Source of the DNA: Nocardioides palaemonis
GTDB taxonomy: Bacteria > Actinomycetota > Actinomycetes > Propionibacteriales > Nocardioidaceae
Direction: 5' to 3'
Assembly: GCF_018275325.1 (NCBI RefSeq)
Contig: NZ_JAGVQR010000001.1
Location: 186,001-250,000, forward strand
DNA: 64,000 nt
In this document: piece after piece, positions 50,258 through 58,010 of the stretch
Numbering within the stretch: position 1 is the first letter of the stretch
How the letters are laid out: every line of letters starts with the position of its first letter
Position numbers and translations under genes: made by a program
Notes under the pieces: model-generated
Seen by the model: the letters and a program-made list of their open reading frames with translations, nothing else
Told to the model about the DNA's origin: nothing
Databases searched by the model: none

Positions 50258-51156
50258 AGGCGGTCCTGTCCAGCCGGACCCTCGCCGGCGCGGTCGGCCC
50301 GGTCGACGGCGTTGAGATCGAGGTGTGGAACGGCGACGGGCCGCCGCCCGAGGGCGACGTGGACCTGTGGGTGCCGCACTACGCCACCCGGCCCGACGTC
50401 ATCGACCAGGGACACCGGCTGCAGGGGCTGCAGGTCGTGCAGCTGCAGAGCGCCGGCTACGACGGCGTGGCCGAGCGGCTGCCGGCGGGCATCACCCTGT
50501 GCAACGCCGCCGGCGTCCACGACGACGCGACCGCCGAGCACGCCGTCGGGCTGGTCCTCGGCAGCCTGCGCGGCATCCCGGAGGCGGTCCGCGCCCACGG
50601 CCACTGGGAGCCGATGCCCGGACGTCGGTCGCTGGCGGACGCGCGGGTCCTCGTCCTGGGCTACGGATCGATCGGCCGCGCCCTCGTCGAGCGGCTGCTG
50701 CCGATGAAGGCACGGGTCACCGCGGTCGCCTCCCGCGAGCGCGACGACGACCTCGTCGGGCGCGTGCGCAGCACCGACGACCTTGCCGCGCTGCTGCCGG
50801 AGCAGGACGTCGTCGTCGCGCTGGTCCCGCTCGTCGACGCGACGCGCGGCATCCTCGGCGAGGAGGCGTTCGCCCTGCTCCCCGACGGGGCCCTCGTCGT
50901 CAACGTCGCGCGCGGAGCGGTCGTCGACACCGACGCGGTGCTCCGCCACGCGGGCCGGCTGCGCTTCGCCCTCGACGTCACCGACCCCGAGCCGCTCCCC
51001 GACGGCCACCCGCTCTGGGACGCTCCCGGCGTGCTGGTCACGCCCCACGTCGCGGGCGGCACCACGGCGATGCTCCCGCGGATCTCCGCGCTGGTGCGCG
51101 ACCAGCTGCGCCGCCGGGTCGCCGGCGAGGCACTGGTCAACGTCGTCATGCCCTAG
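50254..51156 (+). CDS. D-2-hydroxyacid dehydrogenase
   Basis: 300 residues. The Rossmann motif VLGYGSIGRALVERLL (about 133-148) binds NAD(P). The catalytic set is Arg in NVARGAVVD (about 220-228), Glu in DVTDPEPLPDGHPLW (about 241-255) and His in TPHVAGGT (about 263-270). The substrate is not predictable; phosphoglycerate, glyoxylate and others are possible for this family. Co-translated with the SCP2-like gene. Its TAG stop begins the next gene's -10 box. Confidence 0.88.
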   Translation: MKAVLSSRTLAGAVGPVDGVEIEVWNGDGPPPEGDVDLWVPHYATRPDVIDQGHRLQGLQVVQLQSAGYDGVAERLPAGITLCNAAGVHDDATAEHAVGLVLGSLRGIPEAVRAHGHWEPMPGRRSLADARVLVLGYGSIGRALVERLLPMKARVTAVASRERDDDLVGRVRSTDDLAALLPEQDVVVALVPLVDATRGILGEEAFALLPDGALVVNVARGAVVDTDAVLRHAGRLRFALDVTDPEPLPDGHPLWDAPGVLVTPHVAGGTTAMLPRISALVRDQLRRRVAGEALVNVVMP

Positions 51157-51159
51157 CCT
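51154..51159 (+). promoter_or_regulatory. Leaderless -10 box of the GNAT gene overlapping the upstream stop codon
   Basis: TAGCCT, 7 nt before the ATG at 51167. TAG is the stop of the dehydrogenase gene. Confidence 0.6.
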
Positions 51160-51166
51160 CCGGGCC

Positions 51167-51973
51167 ATGCACGTCACGTCCCTGGGATTCCGCACCGACC
51201 TGGCCCTGCTCACCTCCGCCGGGAGCGTGGTGGAGGACCGCGGCACGCACCTGGTCGTGCGGACGCCGGACAACCCGTCGTACTTCTGGGGCAACTTCCT
51301 CCTGCTCGCGGAGCCTCCGGCGGCGGGCGGCGAGCGGGAGGTCGTCGGGGCGTTCCACACCGAGTTCCCCGAGGCCGACCACGTCAGCATCGGCATCGAC
51401 GGCGACGGCCTGCCCGACGAGAGCCGGACGGCCTTCGAGGCCGCCGGGCTCGAGGTGGACGTCGCGACCGTGCTCACCGCGTCCGAGCTCCTCGCGCCCC
51501 GCGACGTCGAGGCCGAGGTCCGTGCCCTCGCCTCCGACGAGGACTGGGAGGCGCGGGCACGGCTCAGCCACCAGCTCTACCCCGGTACGTCCGAGGCGCG
51601 GTTCATGGCGTTCGCCCGCGGCAAGAACGTCCAGGAGCGCCGGCTGGTCGACGCCGGTCGCGGCAGCCGGTTCGGCGCGTTCGTCGACGGCGAGCTGGTC
51701 TCGACGGCGGCGGCCTTCGTCACCGAGCAGGGCACGGCGCGCTTCCAGAGCGTCGAGACCCACCCCGAGCACCGCCGTCGCGGCCTCGCCGCAGCGGTGG
51801 TCCACGCGGCCGGCCGGCACGCGCTCGACCACCTCGCGGTGCGGACCCTCGTGATCGTCGCCGATGCCGACGGCGAGGCCATCGGGATCTACCGCCGGCT
51901 CGGCCTGGCCGACGCCGAGCGGCAGGTGATGATGGAGAAGCGCACGGGGGAGTGGGCGACGACCGGGGCCTGA
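51167..51973 (+). CDS. GNAT-family N-acetyltransferase
   Basis: 268 residues. The C-terminal half carries the acetyl-CoA motif QSVETHPEHRRRGLAAAVVHAAGRHAL (about 193-219; core R-R-x-G-x-A), preceded by GAFVDGELVSTAAAFV and followed by DADGEAIGIYRRLGL. The N-terminal half (about 1-140) looks like a second, degenerate GNAT fold, as in tandem GNATs. The acceptor is unknown. Confidence 0.85.
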   Translation: MHVTSLGFRTDLALLTSAGSVVEDRGTHLVVRTPDNPSYFWGNFLLLAEPPAAGGEREVVGAFHTEFPEADHVSIGIDGDGLPDESRTAFEAAGLEVDVATVLTASELLAPRDVEAEVRALASDEDWEARARLSHQLYPGTSEARFMAFARGKNVQERRLVDAGRGSRFGAFVDGELVSTAAAFVTEQGTARFQSVETHPEHRRRGLAAAVVHAAGRHALDHLAVRTLVIVADADGEAIGIYRRLGLADAERQVMMEKRTGEWATTGA

Positions 51974-51984
51974 CAGGGGCGTCC

Positions 51985-51990
51985 TAGGCT
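51985..51990 (+). promoter_or_regulatory. Leaderless -10 box for the M20 peptidase
   Basis: TAGGCT, 6 nt before the ATG at 51997. Confidence 0.55.
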
Positions 51991-51996
51991 TCGGTC

Positions 51997-53343
51997 ATGA
52001 CAGTCGACATCCCCGCACGCCTCGCCGAGGTCATGCCCGGCCTCCGCCGCGACCTCGAGGACCTGGTCCGCATCCAGTCGGTGTCGGCCGACCCCGCCCG
52101 GGCTGCAGAGGTCGAGCGCAGCGCCGAGGCCACGCGCGACCTGTTCGCGGCCGAGGGGTTCGACGCCGAGATCGTGCGCGCCCACGACGGCGCGCCGCCG
52201 GCGGTCATCGCCCACAAGGCCGGGCCCGAGGGCTCGCCGACGGTGCTGCTCTACGCCCACCACGACGTCCAGCCCGAGAACGACCACGCCGACTGGGACT
52301 CCCCGCCGTGGGAGCCCACCGAGCGCGGCGACCGCCTCTACGGCCGGGGCGCGGCCGACGACAAGGCCGGCATCGCCGCCCACCTGGGCGCCGTCCGGAT
52401 CTTCGGCGACGACCTGCCGGTCAACCTGGTGATGTTCATCGAGGGCGAGGAGGAGGTCGGCTCCGACACCCTCGTCGACCTGCTCCAGGCCCACCAGGAG
52501 CGCCTCGCCGCCGACGTGATCGTGATCGCCGACTCCGGCAACTGGGACATCGGCGAGCCCGCCCTGACCACCAGCCTGCGTGGCCTGGTGCGGATGGACG
52601 TCGAGGTCCGCACCCTCACCCACGCCGTCCACAGCGGGATGTGGGGCGGCCTCGTGCCCGACGCGGTCCTCACCCTGAGCAAGCTCATCGCCACCCTGAC
52701 CGACGACGCCGGCGCGGTGGCCGTCGAGGGCCTGCACGCCGGTCCCGCTGCCGACGTCGAGTACCCCGAGGCCCGCCTGCGTGCCGAGTCCGGCGCCACG
52801 GAGGGCGTCGAGTGGATCGGTCACGGCAGCATCGTCGAGCGGCTCTGGACCCAGCCCTCGATCAGCATCACCGGCTTCGACGCCCCCAAGGTCGACGGCG
52901 CCTCCAACACGCTCGTCCCGACCGCGCGCTGCCGGATCAGCATGCGCATCGCGCCCGGCGACACCACCGACAACGCGGTGGCGCGGCTCCAGGCGCACCT
53001 CGAGAAGCACACGCCGTGGGGCGCGACGCTGTCCACGACGGTCGTCGACACCGGCGAGGCCACGCAGATCGACGCCAGCGGGCCGGCGTACGACGCTGCG
53101 CGCGCCGCGTTCGCCGAGGCCTGGGACGGCACCGCGCCGGTCGACATGGGCGTCGGCGGGTCGATCCCGTTCATCGCCGAGTTCCTCGAGGCCTTCCCGC
53201 AGGCCAGCGTCCTGGTGACCGGCGTCGAGGACCCCGACACCCGCGCCCACGGCGCCAACGAGGGTCTCCACCTCGCCGAGTTCGAGAAGGTCGTGAAGGC
53301 CGAGGCGTTCCTGCTGCGCAACCTGGGCGAGCTGCCCCGCTGA
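51997..53343 (+). CDS. M20-family dipeptidase/deacylase
   Basis: 448 residues, a two-zinc peptidase. VLLYAHHDVQPEND (about 83-96) has the first metal His and catalytic Asp. DRLYGRGAADDKAGIAAHLGAV (about 111-132) has the bridging Asp, FIEGEEEVGS (about 147-156) the catalytic Glu pair, and GANEGLHLAEFEK near 420 the last His. The dimerisation domain lies between. The usual substrates are dipeptides or N-acyl amino acids. It is cytoplasmic, with no signal peptide. Confidence 0.92.
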   Translation: MTVDIPARLAEVMPGLRRDLEDLVRIQSVSADPARAAEVERSAEATRDLFAAEGFDAEIVRAHDGAPPAVIAHKAGPEGSPTVLLYAHHDVQPENDHADWDSPPWEPTERGDRLYGRGAADDKAGIAAHLGAVRIFGDDLPVNLVMFIEGEEEVGSDTLVDLLQAHQERLAADVIVIADSGNWDIGEPALTTSLRGLVRMDVEVRTLTHAVHSGMWGGLVPDAVLTLSKLIATLTDDAGAVAVEGLHAGPAADVEYPEARLRAESGATEGVEWIGHGSIVERLWTQPSISITGFDAPKVDGASNTLVPTARCRISMRIAPGDTTDNAVARLQAHLEKHTPWGATLSTTVVDTGEATQIDASGPAYDAARAAFAEAWDGTAPVDMGVGGSIPFIAEFLEAFPQASVLVTGVEDPDTRAHGANEGLHLAEFEKVVKAEAFLLRNLGELPR

Positions 53344-53408
53344 CCACACGCGTCGGCCGAGCCACCCCGCGGGGTGGCTCGGCCGCCCGGAACCGTCCTG
53401 CCCGCCGG

Positions 53409-53414
53409 TAGCCT
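53409..53414 (+). promoter_or_regulatory. Leaderless -10 box for the SRPBCC/NAD-binding pair
   Basis: TAGCCT, 7 nt before the ATG at 53422. Confidence 0.55.
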
Positions 53415-53421
53415 CGCCGCC

Positions 53422-53889
53422 ATGGCGACCTTCCGGGCCCGAGACCGCTCCTCGGCCGTCCTGCGGAGCGACCGGAGCGCGGTCTGGGCGGCGCTCACCG
53501 ACGCCGACCTGATGGCGCGCTTCACTCCCTACGTCACCGGCATCGACGTCGACGGCGACCGCTGGACCTGGCGGATGGGCACCATCCCGGTGCTGGGCGT
53601 GTCCGTCGCGCCGCGGTTCACCGAGGTGATGGAGCTGCACCCGGAGGAGCGGATCGACTTCCGCCACGACCCGGCCCGCTCCGACGAGATGACGGCCGTC
53701 GAGGGCACCTACCTGCTCGCCGACCACGAGGACGGCGGCACCGACGTGAGCATCGACCTCGAGATCGTGGTCAGCCTGCCGCTGCCGGGGCTCGCCCGGC
53801 CGGCGGTCGAGCGGGTGATGGGCGGCGTGGTCAAGCACATGGGCTCGGTCTTCTCGCGCAACCTGCTCGCCCACCTCGGGGAGGCGTGA
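53422..53889 (+). CDS. SRPBCC (START-like) protein
   Basis: 155 residues with the Bet v 1-like pattern: strand FRARDRSSAVL, helix VWAALTDADLMARFTPYV, then alternating strands ending in the long C-terminal helix LARPAVERVMGGVVKHMGSVFSRNLLAHL. It binds a hydrophobic ligand. It is not closely similar to the SRPBCC protein at 33725. The following gene starts on its stop (TGATG). Confidence 0.78.
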   Translation: MATFRARDRSSAVLRSDRSAVWAALTDADLMARFTPYVTGIDVDGDRWTWRMGTIPVLGVSVAPRFTEVMELHPEERIDFRHDPARSDEMTAVEGTYLLADHEDGGTDVSIDLEIVVSLPLPGLARPAVERVMGGVVKHMGSVFSRNLLAHLGEA

Positions 53890-54926
53890 TGCGGGTCCTG
53901 GTCCTCGGCGCCACCGGCTACGTCGGCTCCCGGCTCGTCCCGCACCTGCTCGCCCAGGGGCACGAGGTGGTGGCCGCGTCGTCGTCGCCACCGGCTCCTG
54001 CGCGCTTCGGGTGGCGCGACGGCGTACGCGCCGTGCAGTGCGACGTCACGGACGCCGACGCCGTCGAGCGGACCCTCGAGGGGGTCGACGCGGTCGTCTA
54101 CCTCGTGCACTCCCTCGACCGCACCGACTTCGGCGACCGCGACCGGCTCGCCGCCGAGACGGTGGCCCGCGCGGTCGGGGACAGCGGCGTACGCCGCCTG
54201 GTCTACCTCTCCGGCCTGGTCCCGCAGGTGCCCGAGCGGGAGCTCTCGCGCCACATCGCCTCCCGGCTGGAGGTGGAGCGCATCCTCCTCGGCAGCGGCA
54301 CCAGCAGCGTCGCGCTGCGGGCCGGGGTGGTGCTCGGCGCGGGCTCGACCTCGTTCGAGGTGGTCCGGCAGGTGGCGACGCTCTTCGTCGTCCAGCCGGT
54401 GCCGCTGTGGATGCGTCACGACGTGCAGCCGGTGGCCGTGTCCGACGTGCTGCGCGCGGTCGCCGAGATGGTCACCGGCGACGAGGAGGGAGCCGTCGAC
54501 GTCGGCGGCCCCGACGTGCTGTCCTACCCCGACCTGATGGCCGCGTGCTCGCGCGCCGGCCGGCTCGCACGCCTGCGGCTGCCGGCCCCGGTCGCGCCGC
54601 CCGCGCTGGTGGGCCTGGCGACCGCGCTCGCCACGACGGCGCCGTTCCACACCGTCACCGCGCTCATCGAGTCGCTGCACCACGACATGGTCTGCCGCCC
54701 CGGCCGCACCTGGGTCCCCGCCGAGGGGTCGCCCCTGCTCGGGGTCGAGGAGGCCGTACGCCTCGCCTCCGACCCCGGCACGACCTCGCCGGAGGGGCCG
54801 CTCCCGTCCGACCCGGCGTGGGCGCGCCGCGGCGGACCCCTCGACGCGCTGCCGGTCCCGGCCACCACGCGCCAGGCGCTCCGGCTGGCCCTGCACCGGG
54901 CGCTCGCGGTCCTCCCGGGGGCCTGA
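53889..54926 (+). CDS. NAD(P)-binding extended SDR-like protein
   Basis: 345 residues. The N-terminal GATGYVGSRLVPHLL (about 8-22) is the Rossmann glycine motif of NmrA/extended-SDR proteins; the YxxxK catalytic pair is not evident (LSGLVPQVPERELSRHIASRLEVE), so it may be a sensor or atypical reductase. The last 130 residues form a helical domain of unknown role. Coupled to the SRPBCC gene; similar pairs handle lipid or quinone-like ligands in other actinobacteria (inference). Confidence 0.75.
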   Translation: MRVLVLGATGYVGSRLVPHLLAQGHEVVAASSSPPAPARFGWRDGVRAVQCDVTDADAVERTLEGVDAVVYLVHSLDRTDFGDRDRLAAETVARAVGDSGVRRLVYLSGLVPQVPERELSRHIASRLEVERILLGSGTSSVALRAGVVLGAGSTSFEVVRQVATLFVVQPVPLWMRHDVQPVAVSDVLRAVAEMVTGDEEGAVDVGGPDVLSYPDLMAACSRAGRLARLRLPAPVAPPALVGLATALATTAPFHTVTALIESLHHDMVCRPGRTWVPAEGSPLLGVEEAVRLASDPGTTSPEGPLPSDPAWARRGGPLDALPVPATTRQALRLALHRALAVLPGA

Positions 54927-54935
54927 TCGACGCAT

Positions 54936-55031
54936 TTCAGCGATCCCCGGCTGACCGGGGATCGCTGAACTTGTCAGGCGTTGCACGGGCCGACACGTTC
55001 AGGAATCCCCGGCTGACCGGGGATCGCTGAA
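54936..55031. repeat. Palindromic repeat family C, copy 3 (most complete)
   Basis: Two 15-bp hairpins, each TTCAG-G/CATCCCCGG, loop CTGA, CCGGGGATCGCTGAA (54936-54969 and 54998-55031), joined by a 28-nt spacer containing CTTGTCAGGCGTTGCACGGG. The second has two changes in its left arm (GGA for GCG-type). It starts 9 nt after the preceding stop and leaves 113 bp to the next gene. Confidence 0.88.
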
Positions 55032-55144
55032 ACGGCCGCCCCGCCCTTGAACGCTGACAGCACTGCTGTCACAGTAGGTCCCGCGGTTCCTGGGGAGGGA
55101 CCTCTGCCCGGGAGGCTGCCGGGCCGACAGATCGGGTGACTCGG

Positions 55145-57481
55145 ATGACCCCCTCCCTCGACCCCTGCGCCAGCACGGCGGAGCCCGTCTCGCCGTACGC
55201 CGTCGACCGGCGCCGCTTCGTCGGCTACGTCGTCGCCGGTGCCACGCTCGCCGCGGCCGCCGACCTCGGGCTGGCGAGCGCGCCCGCCGACGCGGCGGTC
55301 CCGACGCTGCCGCAGGTCCCCGAGCTCTACGACCTCAACGACATGCTCACCGACGCCGCGCGGCCCACGGCCAACCTGATCACCGTGGTGGTCCACGAGG
55401 ACGGCACGGCCAGCCTCGAGCTGCCCCGCATGGAGGTCGGCCAGGGCATCACCACGTCGACGGCGATGCTGATCGCCGAGGAGCTCGACCTGCCCGTCGA
55501 CCGGGTGACGGTGACGCTCGCGCCGGCGCGCCCCGAGCTGCTCTTCAACCAGCTCACCGGCGGCTCCAACACCACCATCTCGACCTACACCCCGGTCCGC
55601 GTCGCCGCCGCCGTCGCCCGGCTCGCGCTCCTCGAGGCGGCCGCGGTCGCGCTCGGCGACACCGTCGCCGGGCTCGTCGCCAAGGGGGGCGTCGTCACTG
55701 CCGCGAGCGGCGCGTCGATCACCTACGGCGAGCTGGCGGTGAAGGCGTCGGTGAGCCGGCCGCGGTCGGTGGAGGTCGAGCTCAAGAGCACCCGCGACTT
55801 CAGCGTCGTCGGGACGCCCACCAACCGCGTCGACGCGCTCGCCGCGGTGACCGGGCAGAAGGACTTCACGACCGACCTCGACGTGCCGGGAGCGCTGCCG
55901 ACGATGGTCTGCCGGGCCCCCACGCTCAACGGGACGCCGGTCGCGATCCGCAACCGCGCCGCCGTCGAGGCGATGCCCGGCGTCACCCACGTCGCGCAGG
56001 TCAGCACCGGTGTGGCGGTCCGTGCGGCGACGTTCGGCCAGTGCATCGACGCGGTGCGCGCCCTCGACGTGCAGTGGAAGGACGGGCCCGTCGCGGGGGA
56101 GAGCGACGCCACCATCCTGCGCAAGGTACGCCGCGCCCAGCTGCCGATGCCGCGGCTGCCCGACACCCCGCTCGCCCGCACCGTCTCGGGCGACTTCACC
56201 TTCTGGTTCCGCAGCAACTCCGCGATGGACACCAACAGCGCGATCGCCGACGTCCGGCCGGACCGGGCCGAGATCTGGTCCGGGCTCAAGTCGCCGATCG
56301 TCGCCCAGCAGCAGATCGCCCTGCGCCTCGGCATGCGGCCCGACCAAGTGAAGGTCAACGTGGTCACCGCCGGCGGGTCCTTCGGGCGACGGCTGTTCTT
56401 CGACGCCGCCCTCGAGGCCGCCGAGATCTCGCAGGCGATGGGCGCGCCGGTCAAGCTGATGTGGCACCGCGCGGACGACGCCCGCGTGGGGCGTGCCCAC
56501 CCGCTCGGCACCTGTCGCGTCCAGGCGACCGTCCTCGGTCAGCAGGTCCTGGCCTTCCACCAGTCGCTGACCTGCGTCGAGACCGACTTCCGCCACGGGC
56601 TCGGCGAGATCATCACCGCCGCGGCGGCGGACCTGCCGGCGGGCGTGGGCAACCTCGGGTTCGCCGAGACGATCTTCGCGCTCACCCAGGAGGTGCCCTA
56701 CGACTTCGGCGCCGTCGTGCAGACCCTCGTCGAGACCGACGACCGGTTCAACACCGGCTCGATGCGCAACATCTACTCACCCGACGTCCGGGTCGCGAGC
56801 GAGCTCGTCGTCGACCAGATCGCGGCCACCATGCGGATGGACCCCTACCGGTTCCGCCGGAAGTTCCAGCGCAACCCGCGGGTGCTGAAGGTGCTCGACG
56901 CGGTCGCGAGCGCCGGCGAGTGGGGCCGCCCGATGCCGGCCGGCACCGCCCAGGGCATCGCGGTCCACAAGGAGTACAAGGGCGTCTCGGCCTGCCTGGT
57001 CGAGATCGACACCCGCCCGGGGACCACCGGTCGCCAGGTCCGCGACGCGGTCACCGGCCCGCGGGTGACGCGGGTGACGTTCGCCATCGACGCCGGCCTC
57101 GTCATCAACCCGCGCGGCCTGGAGGCGCAGATGCAGGGCGGCATCAACGACGGCATCGCGCTCGCGCTGACCTCCAGCCTCCACCTGCGCGACGGCCACT
57201 TCCTCGAGGCGAGCTGGGACAACTACTTCTACACGCGGCAGTGGAACACCCCGCCCGACGTCCGGGTGATCGTGGTGCCCTCCGACGAGCCGCTGCCCGG
57301 CGGTGCCGGCGAGGCGGGCGTCGCCGCGTCGTTCGCCGCGGTCGCCTGCGCGTACGCCCGGGCGACCGGCCGGATGCCGACCGAGTTCCCGATCAACCAC
57401 CAGCAGCTCTCCTTCGAGCCCAAGTCCTTCGTCCCCCCGATCCCGGCGTCGCCGACCAACGGCCTCGACCTGATCTCCTGA
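55145..57481 (+). CDS. Molybdenum hydroxylase large subunit (IorB-like), Tat-exported
   Basis: 778 residues. The N-terminus carries a twin-arginine signal (DRRRFVGYVVAGATLAAAADLGLASAPADA), so it is probably exported folded. The body is the molybdopterin-binding domain of the isoquinoline 1-oxidoreductase/aldehyde oxidase family: MEVGQGITTSTAML, GGSFGRRLFFDAALEAAEISQ, and the C-terminal GGINDGIALALTSS and GAGEAGVAAS with the catalytic Glu. It hydroxylates or oxidises an unknown substrate. The iron-sulfur subunit follows after 10 bp. Confidence 0.88.
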   Translation: MTPSLDPCASTAEPVSPYAVDRRRFVGYVVAGATLAAAADLGLASAPADAAVPTLPQVPELYDLNDMLTDAARPTANLITVVVHEDGTASLELPRMEVGQGITTSTAMLIAEELDLPVDRVTVTLAPARPELLFNQLTGGSNTTISTYTPVRVAAAVARLALLEAAAVALGDTVAGLVAKGGVVTAASGASITYGELAVKASVSRPRSVEVELKSTRDFSVVGTPTNRVDALAAVTGQKDFTTDLDVPGALPTMVCRAPTLNGTPVAIRNRAAVEAMPGVTHVAQVSTGVAVRAATFGQCIDAVRALDVQWKDGPVAGESDATILRKVRRAQLPMPRLPDTPLARTVSGDFTFWFRSNSAMDTNSAIADVRPDRAEIWSGLKSPIVAQQQIALRLGMRPDQVKVNVVTAGGSFGRRLFFDAALEAAEISQAMGAPVKLMWHRADDARVGRAHPLGTCRVQATVLGQQVLAFHQSLTCVETDFRHGLGEIITAAAADLPAGVGNLGFAETIFALTQEVPYDFGAVVQTLVETDDRFNTGSMRNIYSPDVRVASELVVDQIAATMRMDPYRFRRKFQRNPRVLKVLDAVASAGEWGRPMPAGTAQGIAVHKEYKGVSACLVEIDTRPGTTGRQVRDAVTGPRVTRVTFAIDAGLVINPRGLEAQMQGGINDGIALALTSSLHLRDGHFLEASWDNYFYTRQWNTPPDVRVIVVPSDEPLPGGAGEAGVAASFAAVACAYARATGRMPTEFPINHQQLSFEPKSFVPPIPASPTNGLDLIS

Positions 57482-57491
57482 GGAGCCCCCC

Positions 57492-57986
57492 GTGCCTGAA
57501 CAGACCTTCCTCGTCAACGGCGAGCGCGTGACGGTCGACGTCGAGGACGACGTCCGGCTGCTGTGGGTGCTCCGCGACCTGCTCGGCGTCACCGGCCCGA
57601 AGTACGGCTGCGGCATCAACGTGTGCAAGGCGTGCACGTCCCACCTCAACGGCAAGGCGGTCAACCCGTGCGCCGTCCCGGTCGGCCGGCTCGGCGCCGA
57701 CGACGAGGTGACCACCATCGAGGGCCTCCCCGGCCAGGTCGAGGAGGCGCAGCGCGGCCCGCACGGCCTGCACCCGATGCAGGAGGCGTGGCTCGACCGC
57801 GACGTCGCGCAGTGCGGCTACTGCCAGCCCGGACAGATCATGGCCGCCGTCGCGCTGGTCAACCGCGTCGCGGCCGAGGGCGGCCAGGTCACCGACGCCG
57901 ACCTCGACGGCATCCGCAACATCTGCCGCTGCGGCACCTACACGCGCATCCGCGAGGCGATTCGGGACGGGGCGTCGAGGATGTGA
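57492..57986 (+). CDS. Molybdenum hydroxylase [2Fe-2S] subunit (IorA-like)
   Basis: 164 residues. The plant-ferredoxin cluster is CGINVCKAC (about 37-45) with a further Cys in VNPCAVP (about 57). The second cluster is formed by CGYCQPGQIM (about 107-116) and CRCGTYTRIREAI (about 146-158). It passes electrons from the molybdenum centre to an acceptor. No FAD subunit gene is present, as in the IorAB class. It has no signal of its own and is probably exported with its Tat-bearing partner. GGAG lies 7 nt before the GTG. Confidence 0.9.
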   Translation: MPEQTFLVNGERVTVDVEDDVRLLWVLRDLLGVTGPKYGCGINVCKACTSHLNGKAVNPCAVPVGRLGADDEVTTIEGLPGQVEEAQRGPHGLHPMQEAWLDRDVAQCGYCQPGQIMAAVALVNRVAAEGGQVTDADLDGIRNICRCGTYTRIREAIRDGASRM

Positions 57987-57997
57987 CGCGGCGCCCG

Positions 57998-58003
57998 TAG
58001 ACT
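57998..58003 (+). promoter_or_regulatory. Leaderless -10 box for purF
   Basis: TAGACT, 7 nt before the GTG at 58011. Confidence 0.6.
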
Positions 58004-58010
58004 GCGGGTC

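Noticed and set aside
55145-57986. Complete xanthine dehydrogenase operon
   Set aside because: The FAD subunit and XdhC chaperone are missing, and the large subunit has a Tat signal typical of IorB-like enzymes, so the xanthine assignment is not supported.
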